Positions 45,913 to 55,452 are shown, counted from the first letter of the stretch. The stretch: DNA of 64,000 nucleotides from CATOSP01 sp965197545 (GCA_965197545.1 CBDANJ010000008.1:434001-498000), one strand, 5' to 3'. Made by a program: numbers and translations. Notes: generated from the letters alone by a model not told the origin.

Positions 45913-46000
45913 TTTGGAAAGTGACCCCGACAAATTCCACTCCACCCAGCCTTGCGCGCACCCATCAACGCGGGCTATAGTCGGGGCATCACTTTCCAAA
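45913..46000. promoter_or_regulatory. Spaced inverted repeat before third recombinase
   Basis: TTTGGAAAGTGACCCCGAC (45913-45931) is mirrored by GTCGGGGCATCACTTTCCAA plus A (45980-46000), with two extra bases in the second arm and 48 bp between arms. The second arm ends 21 bp before the recombinase ATG. The arrangement resembles paired operators or core sites. Confidence 0.6.
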
Positions 46001-46021
46001 GGGCAATTGTACAGGTGTAGG

Positions 46022-46573
46022 ATGCCACGCAGCCTCCGGAGAATCCCGGACTACTTCACCGAAGAGGAAGCCGCCGCCCTGGTCGACGCCGCGCCCTCCT
46101 ACCCTACCCGGATGGCCTTCAGGATCATGTTGAAGACTGGCCTGCGGGTGTCGGAGGCCCTGGCGCTGCGGCGCGTGGACCTGCGCCTGGACCAGCACCC
46201 GCCGATCATCGTCGTCGCGGCCGACTCGCCGGGCAACAAGGGCCGCAGGGGCCGGGAGGTCCCGGTGCCGGCTGACTTGGTCGAGAGTTTCCGGAACCTG
46301 GCGTCGTCCTACAACAAGAACCATTACCAGCCAATGCTGAACCTGTCGCGTCAGCGGATCGGCCAGGTGATGAAGGACGCGGCACGCGAGGTCGGGATCG
46401 ACCCCGCCAGGGCCCACCCGCACGCCTTCCGGCACACCTACGGCCGCAACTGCGTGCTGCGGGGCGTTCCGATTCCGGTGCTGCAGAAATGGCTGGGCCA
46501 CTCGTCTATGGTCGACACGCAGCGCTACGTCGAACTGGCCGGGGCGCACCACGAATGGGTTAGCAGGCTGTAG
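46022..46573 (+). CDS. Single-domain tyrosine recombinase
   Basis: 183 residues from ATG 46022; the frame is open upstream, but that part overlaps the inverted repeats. It has a complete catalytic domain with box I Arg (MLKTGLRVSEALALRRVDLR), the basic strand (GNKGRRGREVPVPADL), H-x-x-R (HPHAFRHTYGRNCVL) and GHSSMVDTQRYVE with the Tyr. No core-binding domain. Such solo catalytic-domain recombinases may act on short sites. The ribosome site is weak (AGGTGTAGG). Intact, unlike its two neighbours. Confidence 0.85.
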   Translation: MPRSLRRIPDYFTEEEAAALVDAAPSYPTRMAFRIMLKTGLRVSEALALRRVDLRLDQHPPIIVVAADSPGNKGRRGREVPVPADLVESFRNLASSYNKNHYQPMLNLSRQRIGQVMKDAAREVGIDPARAHPHAFRHTYGRNCVLRGVPIPVLQKWLGHSSMVDTQRYVELAGAHHEWVSRL

Positions 46574-46834
46574 GTAAAGTTGGGTGGGTTTATTGAGCAG
46601 TTCGGCAAAGCTGAAGGGCTTGACTCGCAGACCAGGCGCAAAAACCACCCGACTGTTGGGTGGGCGGCTCAGTCTGGGAGATGGAAAATCGTTGAGAAGT
46701 TCACTCATTTCCTTGGCTGTTAAGTCAATCAAATTCCGGAGCTTCCCGTTACGGGAGTCCGCAGCCTGCAATGGCTCTACCCATTAGGTTGATCCATCAG
46801 TGTGATGAGCACATAAGCATAAAAGGGATCATCG

Positions 46835-49447
46835 ATGACAATCGGAATTGACTTAGTCCACGAACTGACAGATAAGACCCTTTCTAATATTAGAAGAAGA
46901 GAACTCGCCATGGAGTTCTCCTACCAATTTGGTTGGCGGCCGAACGACTTTATCGAAACGGTGGATACCCTCACCACGGCTAGCCTTGTCGTCGAGCATG
47001 GGTTGGACAACGCCGCGGTGCTTTCATTCCTGCCTGCGGACAGGAGACTCCGAGACCTTCAATTCGACGAAAGACGAAGTATTCTCGGCCTCTCATACAA
47101 CAGCCTAGTTGACTGGCATGTCTGGGTCGATAGGGAATCCATTGAGTATATCTACAATCGGACCTTCCCTCCACCTCAGACCCAGGCACGCCGATTTGAT
47201 CGAACTGACTATTCTGCACTTACGAAAATCGTCTTCGACCAAGCAGTGGGACACGCTCCAAATCCTAACGTTCCGGCTCTTGACGGCATACTATTAGAGA
47301 CAATCTCTAGCTGGCGCCGTGTTCTTCGGTCGGAGCTAGGGGAAATCGCGACATACACATCACTTTCATCACTCTTCAACGCTTTGATATTCGCCAGAGC
47401 CGTCGAGGATTACCATGCTAAGTTGCCCGACCTGAGTAAACAACCATCGCTGCGGGAATACGTCGAAGAATACGATTTAGCCATCCCTGACGCCATAGAA
47501 CGTTCGATAGTCGAACGTACTAGATCGAGTATTCCAGAAGCCCTTCTTGACCGGTCGGCGCTACAGCCCTTCGAGCGACTGTCCCGAGGTTTACGTGCCG
47601 GTCTTGTAGGTGCATTCTATGGTCATCCTTCGGTCCCTTATGCCTATGATTTCTCCGTCATGTCAAAGCATGCCCTTAGTAAAATATACGAGCGATATAT
47701 CGCTGTCATGAATCGAGATGAACCAATTCAATTTTCGATGTTTCCTTCTGAACCAGAAGTTGAATGGAACAAGCGACTAGGGGGAATATACACTCCAAAT
47801 TATATCGCCAGTTTTTTTGCGAGGTATCTCAAATCCCAGCTCCCTCCAGAGACCTTCACCAAGTCGAAAATCCTCGATCCAGCATGCGGTTCCGGCATCT
47901 TTTTGCGGGCAATTACGGAGCAAAGAATTCACTCCGAAGGAACTTCTACCCACGAATCTGCTCGGGCTGCTCTCAGCGCGGTCCTTGGAGTTGACATCGA
48001 CGAAAATGCCGTGGCCGCTTCACGTCTCTCACTAGCCCTGTTGAGCCTAGCTTCATGCGGGATACTCCCTGATGAAGTCCCCATATTACGCGATGATTCT
48101 CTCGAGTTGTTCTCCTCCGGATCATCTTACGAAGCTAGCTTTGATGCGGTTATGATGAATCCACCATTCATAAGAACAGAACTCCAATCTGAATCTATGC
48201 GTCAGGCCATAGCAGAGCATGTGGGTTTCGTCGCCAGTGGCAAGTTAGATCAATACTTGGCGTTTGTCGTACTTTCTATACGAGCACTAAAGCCTGGTGG
48301 CTTCGGATTCTTTGTAGTCCCGCAACCTTTGTTGACATCTGACAACCTAGCAAAACTAAGAGACTGGATTCGGAGTCAGACTTGGATACGCGTAATAGCA
48401 GATCTGTCGGCGATAAGAATTTTTGAAGCCAATGTCTACATCACATTACTCATTGTGCAGCGGAAAGATGAATTTGCCTTGACTGAGCCACCCGTCTCAC
48501 TAATTAGCTGTCAGCGGGACGTGGGAGCCGCCTTAGAAGACTTTCTGGATGGCAGACGCCGGGAAACATCATCCTACGCCATGTTTGACACCTCGCAACA
48601 GTCTCTCGATCGTCCAACCTGGACAGTAAACACCCCGCAGGAGACAGACCTGCTTTCCAGGTTAGAAGTTATGCCAAAACTCAAGGATTACGCAGTCATA
48701 CGACAAGGCATGATAACCGGTTCGGACGAAGTGTTCGTGCTGGCCAAAGAGGACGTACCTCCCGATGAAGAGGTGCTCTACAGGCCTTGGCTGCCCGACA
48801 GAATGATAAGCCGATTCGGTCTACCGGAGGAAACCGGACAAAGGGTTTTCTATCCCATCATTGACCATTCTCCGTTAGCGGAGGATGAAATCAAGGCAGA
48901 ATTCCCAGAAACATGGGAACGATTGAACCAGTACAAAGACGTTTTATCGTTGCGTGCTTCGGTTAAGCGGGGGAGTCAGCAGTGGTGGCGCCCCGATTGG
49001 CCTCGGAAATCTCGGGAGATGTTATTGCCCAAGATTGTGGTCCCTGAACTATTTCTAGTGCCCCGATTTGGCCTTGACGTGAACGGGCAATGGGTTGTCA
49101 GTCATTCACCCTACGTTTATGTCCCACCCAAGAAGGCAGACGAGACCGTTCTCTTCGTGATGGTAGCAATTCTGAATTCCAGTGTGATTTCTTGGTTCAT
49201 AGATTTGAATGCAAGGAAGTACCGAAGCCAATACAACAAGCTAGGTGTTGCCCTACTTCGTCGGGTGCCTTTCCCTGATTTAAGTCGTATTTCTTTATCT
49301 ACTCTCCAACAGATTATCGCTCTGTCCAAAGAGCTTGTTAGTGCTTCAAGCAACTCGAACGTCGACCTATCGCTTCAGCTTGATCAACTTGTGCTACGGG
49401 ATTGTTTCCGATTATCAGAGAGTGAAACATCCCTCGTGGCGCCTTAA
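46835..49447 (+). CDS. N6-adenine DNA methyltransferase with TRD-like carboxy terminus
   Basis: 870 residues from ATG 46835. The central domain has the SAM site (KILDPACGSGIFLRAI) and the gamma-type catalytic motif (DAVMMNPPFIRTE), followed by GFGFFVVPQPLLTSDNLAKL. The last 250 residues (LKDYAVIRQGMITGSDEVFV, then YRPWLPDRMIS, then SVISWFIDLNARKYRSQYNK) look like the target-recognition and clamp region of type IIG/Eco57I-like or PglX-like enzymes. The 320-residue amino terminus has no visible nuclease motif. A distinctly AT-rich gene in GC-rich surroundings, followed by a short unknown gene. It is probably the modification part of a restriction or BREX-like system, incomplete here. Confidence 0.85.
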   Translation: MTIGIDLVHELTDKTLSNIRRRELAMEFSYQFGWRPNDFIETVDTLTTASLVVEHGLDNAAVLSFLPADRRLRDLQFDERRSILGLSYNSLVDWHVWVDRESIEYIYNRTFPPPQTQARRFDRTDYSALTKIVFDQAVGHAPNPNVPALDGILLETISSWRRVLRSELGEIATYTSLSSLFNALIFARAVEDYHAKLPDLSKQPSLREYVEEYDLAIPDAIERSIVERTRSSIPEALLDRSALQPFERLSRGLRAGLVGAFYGHPSVPYAYDFSVMSKHALSKIYERYIAVMNRDEPIQFSMFPSEPEVEWNKRLGGIYTPNYIASFFARYLKSQLPPETFTKSKILDPACGSGIFLRAITEQRIHSEGTSTHESARAALSAVLGVDIDENAVAASRLSLALLSLASCGILPDEVPILRDDSLELFSSGSSYEASFDAVMMNPPFIRTELQSESMRQAIAEHVGFVASGKLDQYLAFVVLSIRALKPGGFGFFVVPQPLLTSDNLAKLRDWIRSQTWIRVIADLSAIRIFEANVYITLLIVQRKDEFALTEPPVSLISCQRDVGAALEDFLDGRRRETSSYAMFDTSQQSLDRPTWTVNTPQETDLLSRLEVMPKLKDYAVIRQGMITGSDEVFVLAKEDVPPDEEVLYRPWLPDRMISRFGLPEETGQRVFYPIIDHSPLAEDEIKAEFPETWERLNQYKDVLSLRASVKRGSQQWWRPDWPRKSREMLLPKIVVPELFLVPRFGLDVNGQWVVSHSPYVYVPPKKADETVLFVMVAILNSSVISWFIDLNARKYRSQYNKLGVALLRRVPFPDLSRISLSTLQQIIALSKELVSASSNSNVDLSLQLDQLVLRDCFRLSESETSLVAP

Positions 49448-49478
49448 TCCAGGTAATTTAACACACAGGAATTACACT

Positions 49479-50054
49479 GTGGTTGACGTAATTTGTGAAA
49501 TGGAACAGCTTAACCAGTCGCGTCCGGGTATTTTGGCAGAGTTTCTGGCGCGAGTTTCTCCTGTGACACCATTTGTACAGCACAAGTCACGTCCAAACGT
49601 GTCAGAGCTTGTAGCGAGTTATGGCGCACAACTTACATCTTCTCTGAGGGAGTGGAGCTTTCCATCGGTCGTTGACTCCATAGAATGTCGATATATCGAA
49701 CGCTGGTTGTCGACAGATAACTCAGACAGGAAATTACGGTTGAGGCACTCATATCTCCATCTTTACCACCACGAAGATCCTCAGGAAGCGCCCAGGGAGA
49801 TACTAGCTTTCCATTGGGAACCAATCGGGGACAGATCCGATGGCGACGTACCTGAGGAATTTAGGCGGCCACATATGCATATGACATTTGCGCGGCAGCC
49901 TCTTGGTCGTTCACACCTCGGAGTTACCCTCACAGTTCCTCAGAACAAACAGGGAAACGTGGTTTATCTAGACAAACTACTTTGCGAGGTTATTCGGCTT
50001 GTCAGGGTGGAAATCCTCGATCGTATAGAAGCGAACCCGGCCGGTTGGCGCTAG
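49479..50054 (+). CDS. Unknown partner of the adenine methylase (191 aa)
   Basis: GTG 49479 after ACACAGGAATTACA is the likely start; ATG 49500 is an alternative. The frame is open back into the methylase gene. The sequence is globular with segments LSTDNSDRKLRLRHSYLHLY, then HHEDPQEAPREILAFHWEPI, then RPHMHMTFARQPLG, and a helical end. The His-rich RPHMHMTF could bind metal. It shares the low-GC composition of the methylase and follows it by 31 bp, implying one transcript. No family recognised. Confidence 0.6.
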   Translation: MVDVICEMEQLNQSRPGILAEFLARVSPVTPFVQHKSRPNVSELVASYGAQLTSSLREWSFPSVVDSIECRYIERWLSTDNSDRKLRLRHSYLHLYHHEDPQEAPREILAFHWEPIGDRSDGDVPEEFRRPHMHMTFARQPLGRSHLGVTLTVPQNKQGNVVYLDKLLCEVIRLVRVEILDRIEANPAGWR

Positions 50055-50160
50055 CAGGGGCCGCAAGCGCACAGCCTGGGCCAGATACTACGTTGGACGC
50101 GGTGGCCGCTAAGCGCCCGTTTCTCCCATTACATAAGGGGCCTTTTGCGAGGGTGACCTG

Positions 50161-50397
50161 ATGATCCCCGTAAGCTGCGGCTGCGCCGGGGTCAGCAAGA
50201 GCGACGACGCCACCTGGAACCTGGAGACCCAGCTCCACGTCCCGCAGGATTTCGGGATATGGGAGAATCACATCTTCGAGGGGGCGATGGTCGGCAGCTC
50301 CATCTCACGGTTCGCCTGGAGCGACCTGATAGCCCGGGCGCGTCCCAACTATACTGTCGACGCCCTTGACATCCTGGAGTGGGAGAGTGGATGGTGA
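50161..50397 (+). CDS. Short hypothetical protein beside IS630 fragment
   Basis: 78 residues from ATG 50161 after GCGAGGGTGACCTG. The sequence (SCGCAGVSKSDDATWNLETQ, then VPQDFGIWENHIFEGAMVGS) is protein-like, but the frame ends exactly where the IS630-derived HTH fragment begins (ESGW then TGATGG), so it may be a gene truncated by insertion. Family unknown. Confidence 0.45.
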   Translation: MIPVSCGCAGVSKSDDATWNLETQLHVPQDFGIWENHIFEGAMVGSSISRFAWSDLIARARPNYTVDALDILEWESGW

Positions 50398-50685
50398 TGG
50401 ATGTGAGGGAGATAGACCGGTTTCTGGAGCAATGGCAGATAGGGGTCACGGATCTGCGTCGGCGTATGATTCTGGCGCTGACTCCCCGGGAACGGTGGTA
50501 CGCGATCTTGCTGCTGGCCCAAGGCTGGACAGCGGCGGAGGCGGCGGAACAAGACCCCCACACCATCAGGAGATGGGCGGCGGTTTTGGGAGAGGGTGGG
50601 CCCGCCGCCTTGATCTTCGAGTCAGCCCCGCCCTCATCCCTTCCCACATCGGTATGACCGCATCCCTTCGGTGGATTCGGGTTTA
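50379..50685 (+). mobile_element. IS630-family 5' fragment joined to IS1380 end
   Basis: The frame 50379-50657 (REIDRFLEQWQIGVTDLRRR, then MILALTPRERWYAILLLAQG, then HTIRRWAAVLGEGGPAAL) is the amino-terminal HTH part of the transposase at 53802-54906. It stops after ALIFE-type residues, and the IS1380-type terminal repeat CCTTCGGTGGATTCGGGTTT follows at 50665-50684. No DDE region remains. The same juxtaposition of an IS630 amino terminus and an IS1380 end occurs near 17906-19325 and 54906-55007. Confidence 0.75.
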
Positions 50686-50775
50686 GTTTAGACCGCCCGC
50701 CACCCGACCTAAAGTAGCCGTGAATTTCAAATCGCCATAAACAGGGCACATTCCGGTATAAGGCACGGAACGTCC

Positions 50776-51495
50776 ATGAATATCAAAGAGTTATTGGCAA
50801 CCGGACTACTCGCCGGGGTCACGACGTTCGCGGCGGCCTGTCAATGGCTGTCGCCTGCTGCGGCACCAATGGCAACTCCCCTGCCGACAGCCGCGACACC
50901 AATGACATCCCCCTCCGGTTCAACGCCGACTTATATTTGGATTCCAAAATACGCGGATCGGTTTATGGCAGACAAAATGATCAACTCCCACCCTGCCACC
51001 GTAGTTACTCTGTGTACAGGAATTTTCGGTGGGGTGTGGTCTCCCAATGATCCCAACTACTGGGAAACCTTTGACATTTGTGCAGTCAACGCCCAGTTGG
51101 GCTTTCCAGACCCTACTGGTGTTGCAACAAAAGGGTGTGTTTCAAAAACTTCAGGGTGCAAGAAGTACCAGTTGGCAACCCCGACACCCGCCGCCTCCAA
51201 CATTCCTCTTCAGACTGGAAACCAGCCATCCGGAGCACAGCCAGCTGAGAAGCAACCCGGCACTCAACCACGTGACTCTGAGTTGAGGGACTGGACTCCC
51301 CAGCAACACGCCGCAGTGCACAAAGCCATTGAAGAAGCCTATGGCGTATTCGCCAAGGACTTAGACGAGTGCATCAGTGAGTTGGGAGAGCCGGACGGCA
51401 ACCCTATCGAGTACGATCTGGCCCGCTACGAAGCGGCGATAACGCAGTCACATTATCTGGAGTGCATACAGCGCAAACTCGGTCAGAACCAATAG
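50776..51495 (+). CDS. Secreted lipoprotein, unknown function
   Basis: 239 residues from ATG 50776. A signal sequence ends in a lipobox-like FAAAC (VTTFAAACQWLSPAAAP), followed by a Thr/Pro/Ala-rich linker. A Cys-containing domain follows (VVTLCTGIFGGVWSPND, then CKKYQLATPTPAAS), another Pro-rich linker and a helical end (AAVHKAIEEAYGVFAKDLDE). It is 17 bp upstream of another exported protein, so the two may form an operon. No enzyme motif. Confidence 0.7.
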   Translation: MNIKELLATGLLAGVTTFAAACQWLSPAAAPMATPLPTAATPMTSPSGSTPTYIWIPKYADRFMADKMINSHPATVVTLCTGIFGGVWSPNDPNYWETFDICAVNAQLGFPDPTGVATKGCVSKTSGCKKYQLATPTPAASNIPLQTGNQPSGAQPAEKQPGTQPRDSELRDWTPQQHAAVHKAIEEAYGVFAKDLDECISELGEPDGNPIEYDLARYEAAITQSHYLECIQRKLGQNQ

Positions 51496-51512
51496 CCCGC
51501 AGGGATGATGCA

Positions 51513-52703
51513 GTGAAAATCAAGAGAATGTTCGGGTTCGGCATGTTGACGCTGGTGGCCACACTAACCGCCATCAATCAGTCACCGCCTGCATCAGCGG
51601 ATCAGCCACCTGTGAACGAGTGCCCTCCTGGAAACCTGGTAGCGGGAAAGGGCTGCAATTGGGATCTTGGGTTCGACGACATAACATCCGTAAAGTTTGG
51701 CGCGTATCGGATCCCCGGCGCGGATGCTTGCTATGCAGGCTTTGAGTTCAGCCCTTACGACTATCAGAGTGACATGGTAGGGGCACCCGCGTTTTCTGGG
51801 GATCTACGACTTGGGTACATGAATGCGCTCGGTGACGTCGTCGTCATCCGAGGGTCGGACATTAGACACTCTGGCGAATACAATACTCTCAAGTGGGGCC
51901 GCGTAGATTTCAGCAGGGCCGCCCAAGAAGGAAACGGGGCGTTGATAGTCCTAATAGGCACCTCATACAGAATCGGGGCGGCAATACCATCAGCAATACC
52001 ATCGGAGGTTTCCCCCAACGAGGACCTCCTCAGCTATTATGTTCAGTTAACCGCAGGAACCTCCTTCACGGGAGGCATAATACCACAGAGAGCTAGGAGC
52101 CGCTGGTTACTCATACCATCCGAAGTCAAAGACTTCTCTGAGTTGGTGTTTGAGTGTCTGGAGAATATCCGGCGTGAGAAAGAACACCAAGCCATGCAGG
52201 AACAACTGCGAGCCACGAAAGCGGCTGAACAACGCGCTGCCGAAAAAGCTCGCGCGGACGCCGAGGCGGAGGCTGAGCTTCAGCGGATAGAGCTTGAGGC
52301 AGCCCAGGAAATCCAGCGGAAAGCCTTGGAGACCGAACTTTTCAAGACTCAGGCGCTCAAGGCGCAACTGGAACAGGAAAAGCTCATCATCGCCGCTTGG
52401 AACAAAGTAGTGGATATTCGTCTTGTCGGCGCACAAGAGCGGGCGAATATTACCAACACTTTCATGGCTGAAGTCGAGGCCAACAGAGCGGCCTTTGTAG
52501 CATCGGTTCAGGCCAAGGTAGAAGAACTCCGGAGGCTCCAACAGATAAACGAAACCCTTCGTGCCGCTATCTCGGCGCACAACCGGACCATCCTGGACGA
52601 ATTGGCAGTCCAGCATGCACTAGAGGAAAAGCAGAAACAGGCGATCCAGGACCTAGAGGTAAAACCGCCTGAGACTGCCACCCCGTTGGTACCATCCAAC
52701 TAA
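51513..52703 (+). CDS. Exported protein with long coiled coil
   Basis: 396 residues from GTG 51513 (frame open to 51462). A signal peptide (FGMLTLVATLTAINQSPPAS, cut near ADQ) is followed by a beta-rich region with four Cys, then a strongly charged helix from about residue 215 to 380 (AEKARADAEAEAELQRIELE, then LKAQLEQEKLIIAAWNKVVD). It could form a periplasmic or surface-bound oligomer. Its TAA stop lies inside an IS630-type terminal repeat beginning at 52700, so the native carboxy terminus may have been replaced when that element arrived. Confidence 0.65.
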   Translation: MKIKRMFGFGMLTLVATLTAINQSPPASADQPPVNECPPGNLVAGKGCNWDLGFDDITSVKFGAYRIPGADACYAGFEFSPYDYQSDMVGAPAFSGDLRLGYMNALGDVVVIRGSDIRHSGEYNTLKWGRVDFSRAAQEGNGALIVLIGTSYRIGAAIPSAIPSEVSPNEDLLSYYVQLTAGTSFTGGIIPQRARSRWLLIPSEVKDFSELVFECLENIRREKEHQAMQEQLRATKAAEQRAAEKARADAEAEAELQRIELEAAQEIQRKALETELFKTQALKAQLEQEKLIIAAWNKVVDIRLVGAQERANITNTFMAEVEANRAAFVASVQAKVEELRRLQQINETLRAAISAHNRTILDELAVQHALEEKQKQAIQDLEVKPPETATPLVPSN

Positions 52704-53040
52704 ACCAAAGCCAGGGTGAAATGCGCAGGGTAATGCGGTAAATTTGCAGAGTCGCTGGGTTAGCCCGATATGGGGTTGGGGAGGGGATGGTGGTGAGTGT
52801 GAGGCAGATAGACCGGTTTCTCGAACAATGGCAGGGATCTGCACCGGCGGCTTATTCTGGCGCCGGCACCCAGGGAGCGGGAGCGATGGCACGCCATCTG
52901 GCTGCTGGCCAAAGGCTGGACAGCTTCGGGTGCGGCGCAAGCTTGGGACGGGATCCTCACACCGTTGGACGATGGGCCGCCGCCTTTGGCGTTTGCCACT
53001 TCGACGACGGCGAAGCGCCCCAGACGATACGGGTATTACG
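52700..53040 (+). mobile_element. IS630-family 5' end fragment, degraded
   Basis: Begins CTAAACCAAAGCCAGGGTG and then GAAATGCGCAGGGTAATGCG. It contains the transposase amino terminus (VRQIDRFLEQWQ, then a frame change, then DPHTVGRWAAAFGV). Internal deletions and frame breaks mark it as dead. The unrelated gene at 53056 follows at once. Confidence 0.7.
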
Positions 53041-53055
53041 TTAGGGGGAACGGCG

Positions 53056-53775
53056 ATGGTAAAAATGGAGAATGCTCTTCAGACCCGCAAGCAGATTGCT
53101 GAACAGTGCTGGCAGCAAATTAGAGACCTACTTCCTCTTTTGGACAAGGCCCAAAGATTTGAGATCAAAGATAGCTTGATGTTCTGGGGCAAAGAGCAAT
53201 CTTGGTTACCGCCTTGGTCTGACAGTGAAAAGAGGAAAATGGGCAAACTTCGCAACAGATACGCACATATGGGTTGGGAAGTGGATGCACGCGGCTTTAC
53301 CAAGCTGGATAATACATGGAAGGATAGAAACAAGAAAGAGCGTTACAAGGATATGTCGTTGGAGGAAGTTATAGACCTTCGGAACGAAATGGTAAAGTTG
53401 CTGACCAGGCAATTGTACCAAAAGTTTTACCTTACTTGCTCACATTGTAATGTGGTAGCCGAGCATCCCGATAAATTATCCTGCGGGCACATTGCCTATC
53501 CGGAAAATTTTGACGACCATCCTCCTCTCCTTTACCATCCACCAAATACAACTGTCGAGTTGGAGATTTGGCTCGGTCCAAGTGAAGCTGATAGACCAGA
53601 CCTTTCTTTAGGCATCGCCCGGATGCTTCTCCAACCTGCTTTTGAACGTAGCCGAGAAATGACACAGTCAACAGATAGGACAGGCCTGGACAATCCTATT
53701 GGTGGGGCGGAACTAAAGGGTGGACGGATAGTACGAGGTCACGTCCGGTTCCCACTTGACATAGTTCGTCAATAA
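53056..53775 (+). CDS. Hypothetical protein with zinc-ribbon-like cysteines
   Basis: 239 residues from ATG 53056, preceded by TAGGGGGAACGGCG. It is lysine- and charge-rich and AT-rich compared with its neighbours. A helical amino-terminal half (RKQIAEQCWQQIRDLLPLLD) is followed by a likely metal site, CSHCNVVAEHPDKLSCGH. It is enclosed by IS630-type ends on the left (52700) and right (53802), so it may have travelled with them. No family recognised. Confidence 0.6.
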   Translation: MVKMENALQTRKQIAEQCWQQIRDLLPLLDKAQRFEIKDSLMFWGKEQSWLPPWSDSEKRKMGKLRNRYAHMGWEVDARGFTKLDNTWKDRNKKERYKDMSLEEVIDLRNEMVKLLTRQLYQKFYLTCSHCNVVAEHPDKLSCGHIAYPENFDDHPPLLYHPPNTTVELEIWLGPSEADRPDLSLGIARMLLQPAFERSREMTQSTDRTGLDNPIGGAELKGGRIVRGHVRFPLDIVRQ

Positions 53776-53801
53776 TGAGTCGCAACTATGACATTCTCCG
53801 A

Positions 53802-54906
53802 CTAAACCAAAGCCAAGGTGGGATGTGCATTTGCCTGAGGCGAGGAATCGTGCTGGGAATTCGGCAGGAGTGCTTCGGCCCGTGACTGCAGGACCGTCCG
53901 GCAGCGGCGCCTCACCTCGTCTCTCCGGATGGCCAGCCCGGCCAGGAAGTTGCGGACCCTTTCCTGCACCGCCGCCCTGCTGCCCAGGCAGAGATTGCCC
54001 GTCGCCTCCCCTCTCGCCCAGCCCCAGACCGCCTCATCGGCGTTGAAGTCCGGGCTGTACCCCGGCAGGTTCACCAACCGCAGGTCAAGTCCGGGCGTCC
54101 GCAGATATTCCCGCACCGCCTCGCCACGATGGGCCGGCGCGTTGTCCCAGATGACTTGCAGCGGCCCTGGATGTTTTTCCCTCAGTTGTTCCAGGAAGGC
54201 AACCGAGGTCCCGGAGTTGCTATTACCCTCCAGTTCCATCCATTCCACCTCGCCCGTCTCCAGACACACCGCCGAATAGTAGCTGGCCTTCTCCCCATAC
54301 CGCGGGCTGGTCGAATCCACCAACGCAGGTTTGCCTTTAAGCACCCACTTGCCTCGCAATTCCGCATCGGCCCGGAAGTGCGCCTCATCAGCAAAGAATA
54401 TCCTGGCCCTGGTCTGCTGGGCCACCTCCCTCAGGGCGGCGTACTCCGCCACGAAGGCCTCCCGCTTGGCATCATCAGCCTTGAGCAGACGCTTCTTGGG
54501 CCGCTTAAAGGCAAATCCCAAACGGTGCAGCCAGTTCAGGCAGCTGCTGCGGCTCAACTCAATGCCGAAGCGCTCTAAGACAAACCGCCCCACCACCTTC
54601 CAATACCAGTTGGCCATTACGATGCCCGACGAAGCGGGAGGCTGTTGCACCGCCTCTTTCAATTCCTCCTGCCGCGCCTCGTCAAGGGCGGGGGGGAACC
54701 ACCGGTCTGCTCGAATATCAGAGCCGCAGGCCCCCCTCGCCGAAGGCCGACGCCCAACGGCCAATAGTGTGGGGATCCCTTTCCAGCGCCTCTGCCGTGG
54801 CCGCCGCCGTCAAGCCCTGGGCCAGCAGCAGCATGGCGTACCACCTCCCCCGCTCCCTGGGCGTCGGCGCCAGAATCATCCGCCGACGCAAGGCCTTAGC
54901 ATCCAA
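53802..54906 (-). pseudogene. IS630-family transposase, amino-terminal frameshifts
   Basis: The HTH start (MDAKALRRRMILAPTPRERG, then HTIGRWASAFGEGG) is in one frame, a short AALIFEQTGGSPP bridge is in a second, and the 300-residue body (LDEARQEELKEAVQQPPASS, then ARIFFADEAHFRADAELRGK, then LQVIWDNAPAHRGEAVREYL, then GYSPDFNADEAVWGWARGEA) is in a third. The DDE triad of an IS630/Tc1-mariner enzyme is visible. Breaks cluster at G/C homopolymers near 54690 and 54735, so base-call error is a real alternative. The terminal repeat CTAAACCAAAGCCAAGGTGG is at 53802-53821. Parent of the fragments at 17583, 50379 and 52700 and probably of MITE family 1. Confidence 0.85.
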
Positions 54907-54984
54907 CTGATGGGGTCCACCTTAGAAACAGATATCCGGTACAAGGCATATTCAAGTGGAAACGGTACTAGTAACGCAAGCCCT

Positions 54985-55328
54985 GCGTTAGCCCGAATCC
55001 ACAGAAGGGGGGTGTCAGGTTAGCGTCCTGAAGGGGCAAGAGGGTACTCCTCTGAATCTGGGATAATGGTTTTGAAACAGAAAACCGACCCCGGAAAAGG
55101 AGCACCCAACAGATGCTACCAGGTAGCCACCCCGACCGGATCCAAATCACCTTCGACGACCACCGCTTGGTGGCCAATGCCGGGCTGGTCCTTCCTGCCA
55201 CCCTGGCGCGGCACCTGGGCCTGCCCGAAATCGTCCGGCAACGCCTCGACCAAGGCGATGCCCCGGGGCGGGCGAACACCGGCGACAAGATGATGACGCT
55301 GGTCGCTTCCGCGCTGGCAGGCGGCTAG
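54985..55328 (+). mobile_element. IS1380-family 5' fragment
   Basis: The end TTAGCCCGAATCCACAGAAG (54989-55008) is followed by the same leader as at 19199-19325 and, from ATG 55113, by 71 codons of an IS1380 transposase (LVANAGLVLPATLARHLGLP, then ANTGDKMMTLVASALAGG). It stops at TAG 55326 where IstB-like DNA begins on the other strand. Confidence 0.8.
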
Positions 55329-55400
55329 GCCCAGTCCCAGGGCGATGTGGGTCTTGTCCGTGCCGCTGTTGTCGACGGCGATGGCGATAATGAAAGAATT
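55308..55400 (-). pseudogene. IstB-like ATPase fragment (IS21 helper)
   Basis: About 30 codons read FIIAIAVDNSGTDKTHIALG then LGLAACQRG. They resemble the Walker A region of IS21 IstB (GPSGTGKTHLA-type) with two altered loop residues. Nothing else of IS21 is present. A short match, so moderate confidence only. Confidence 0.45.
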
Positions 55401-55452
55401 CCACCGGCCGCGTGGACACAGAGCCCCGGAGCTGAAGAGCGCCCCCGGGGGA

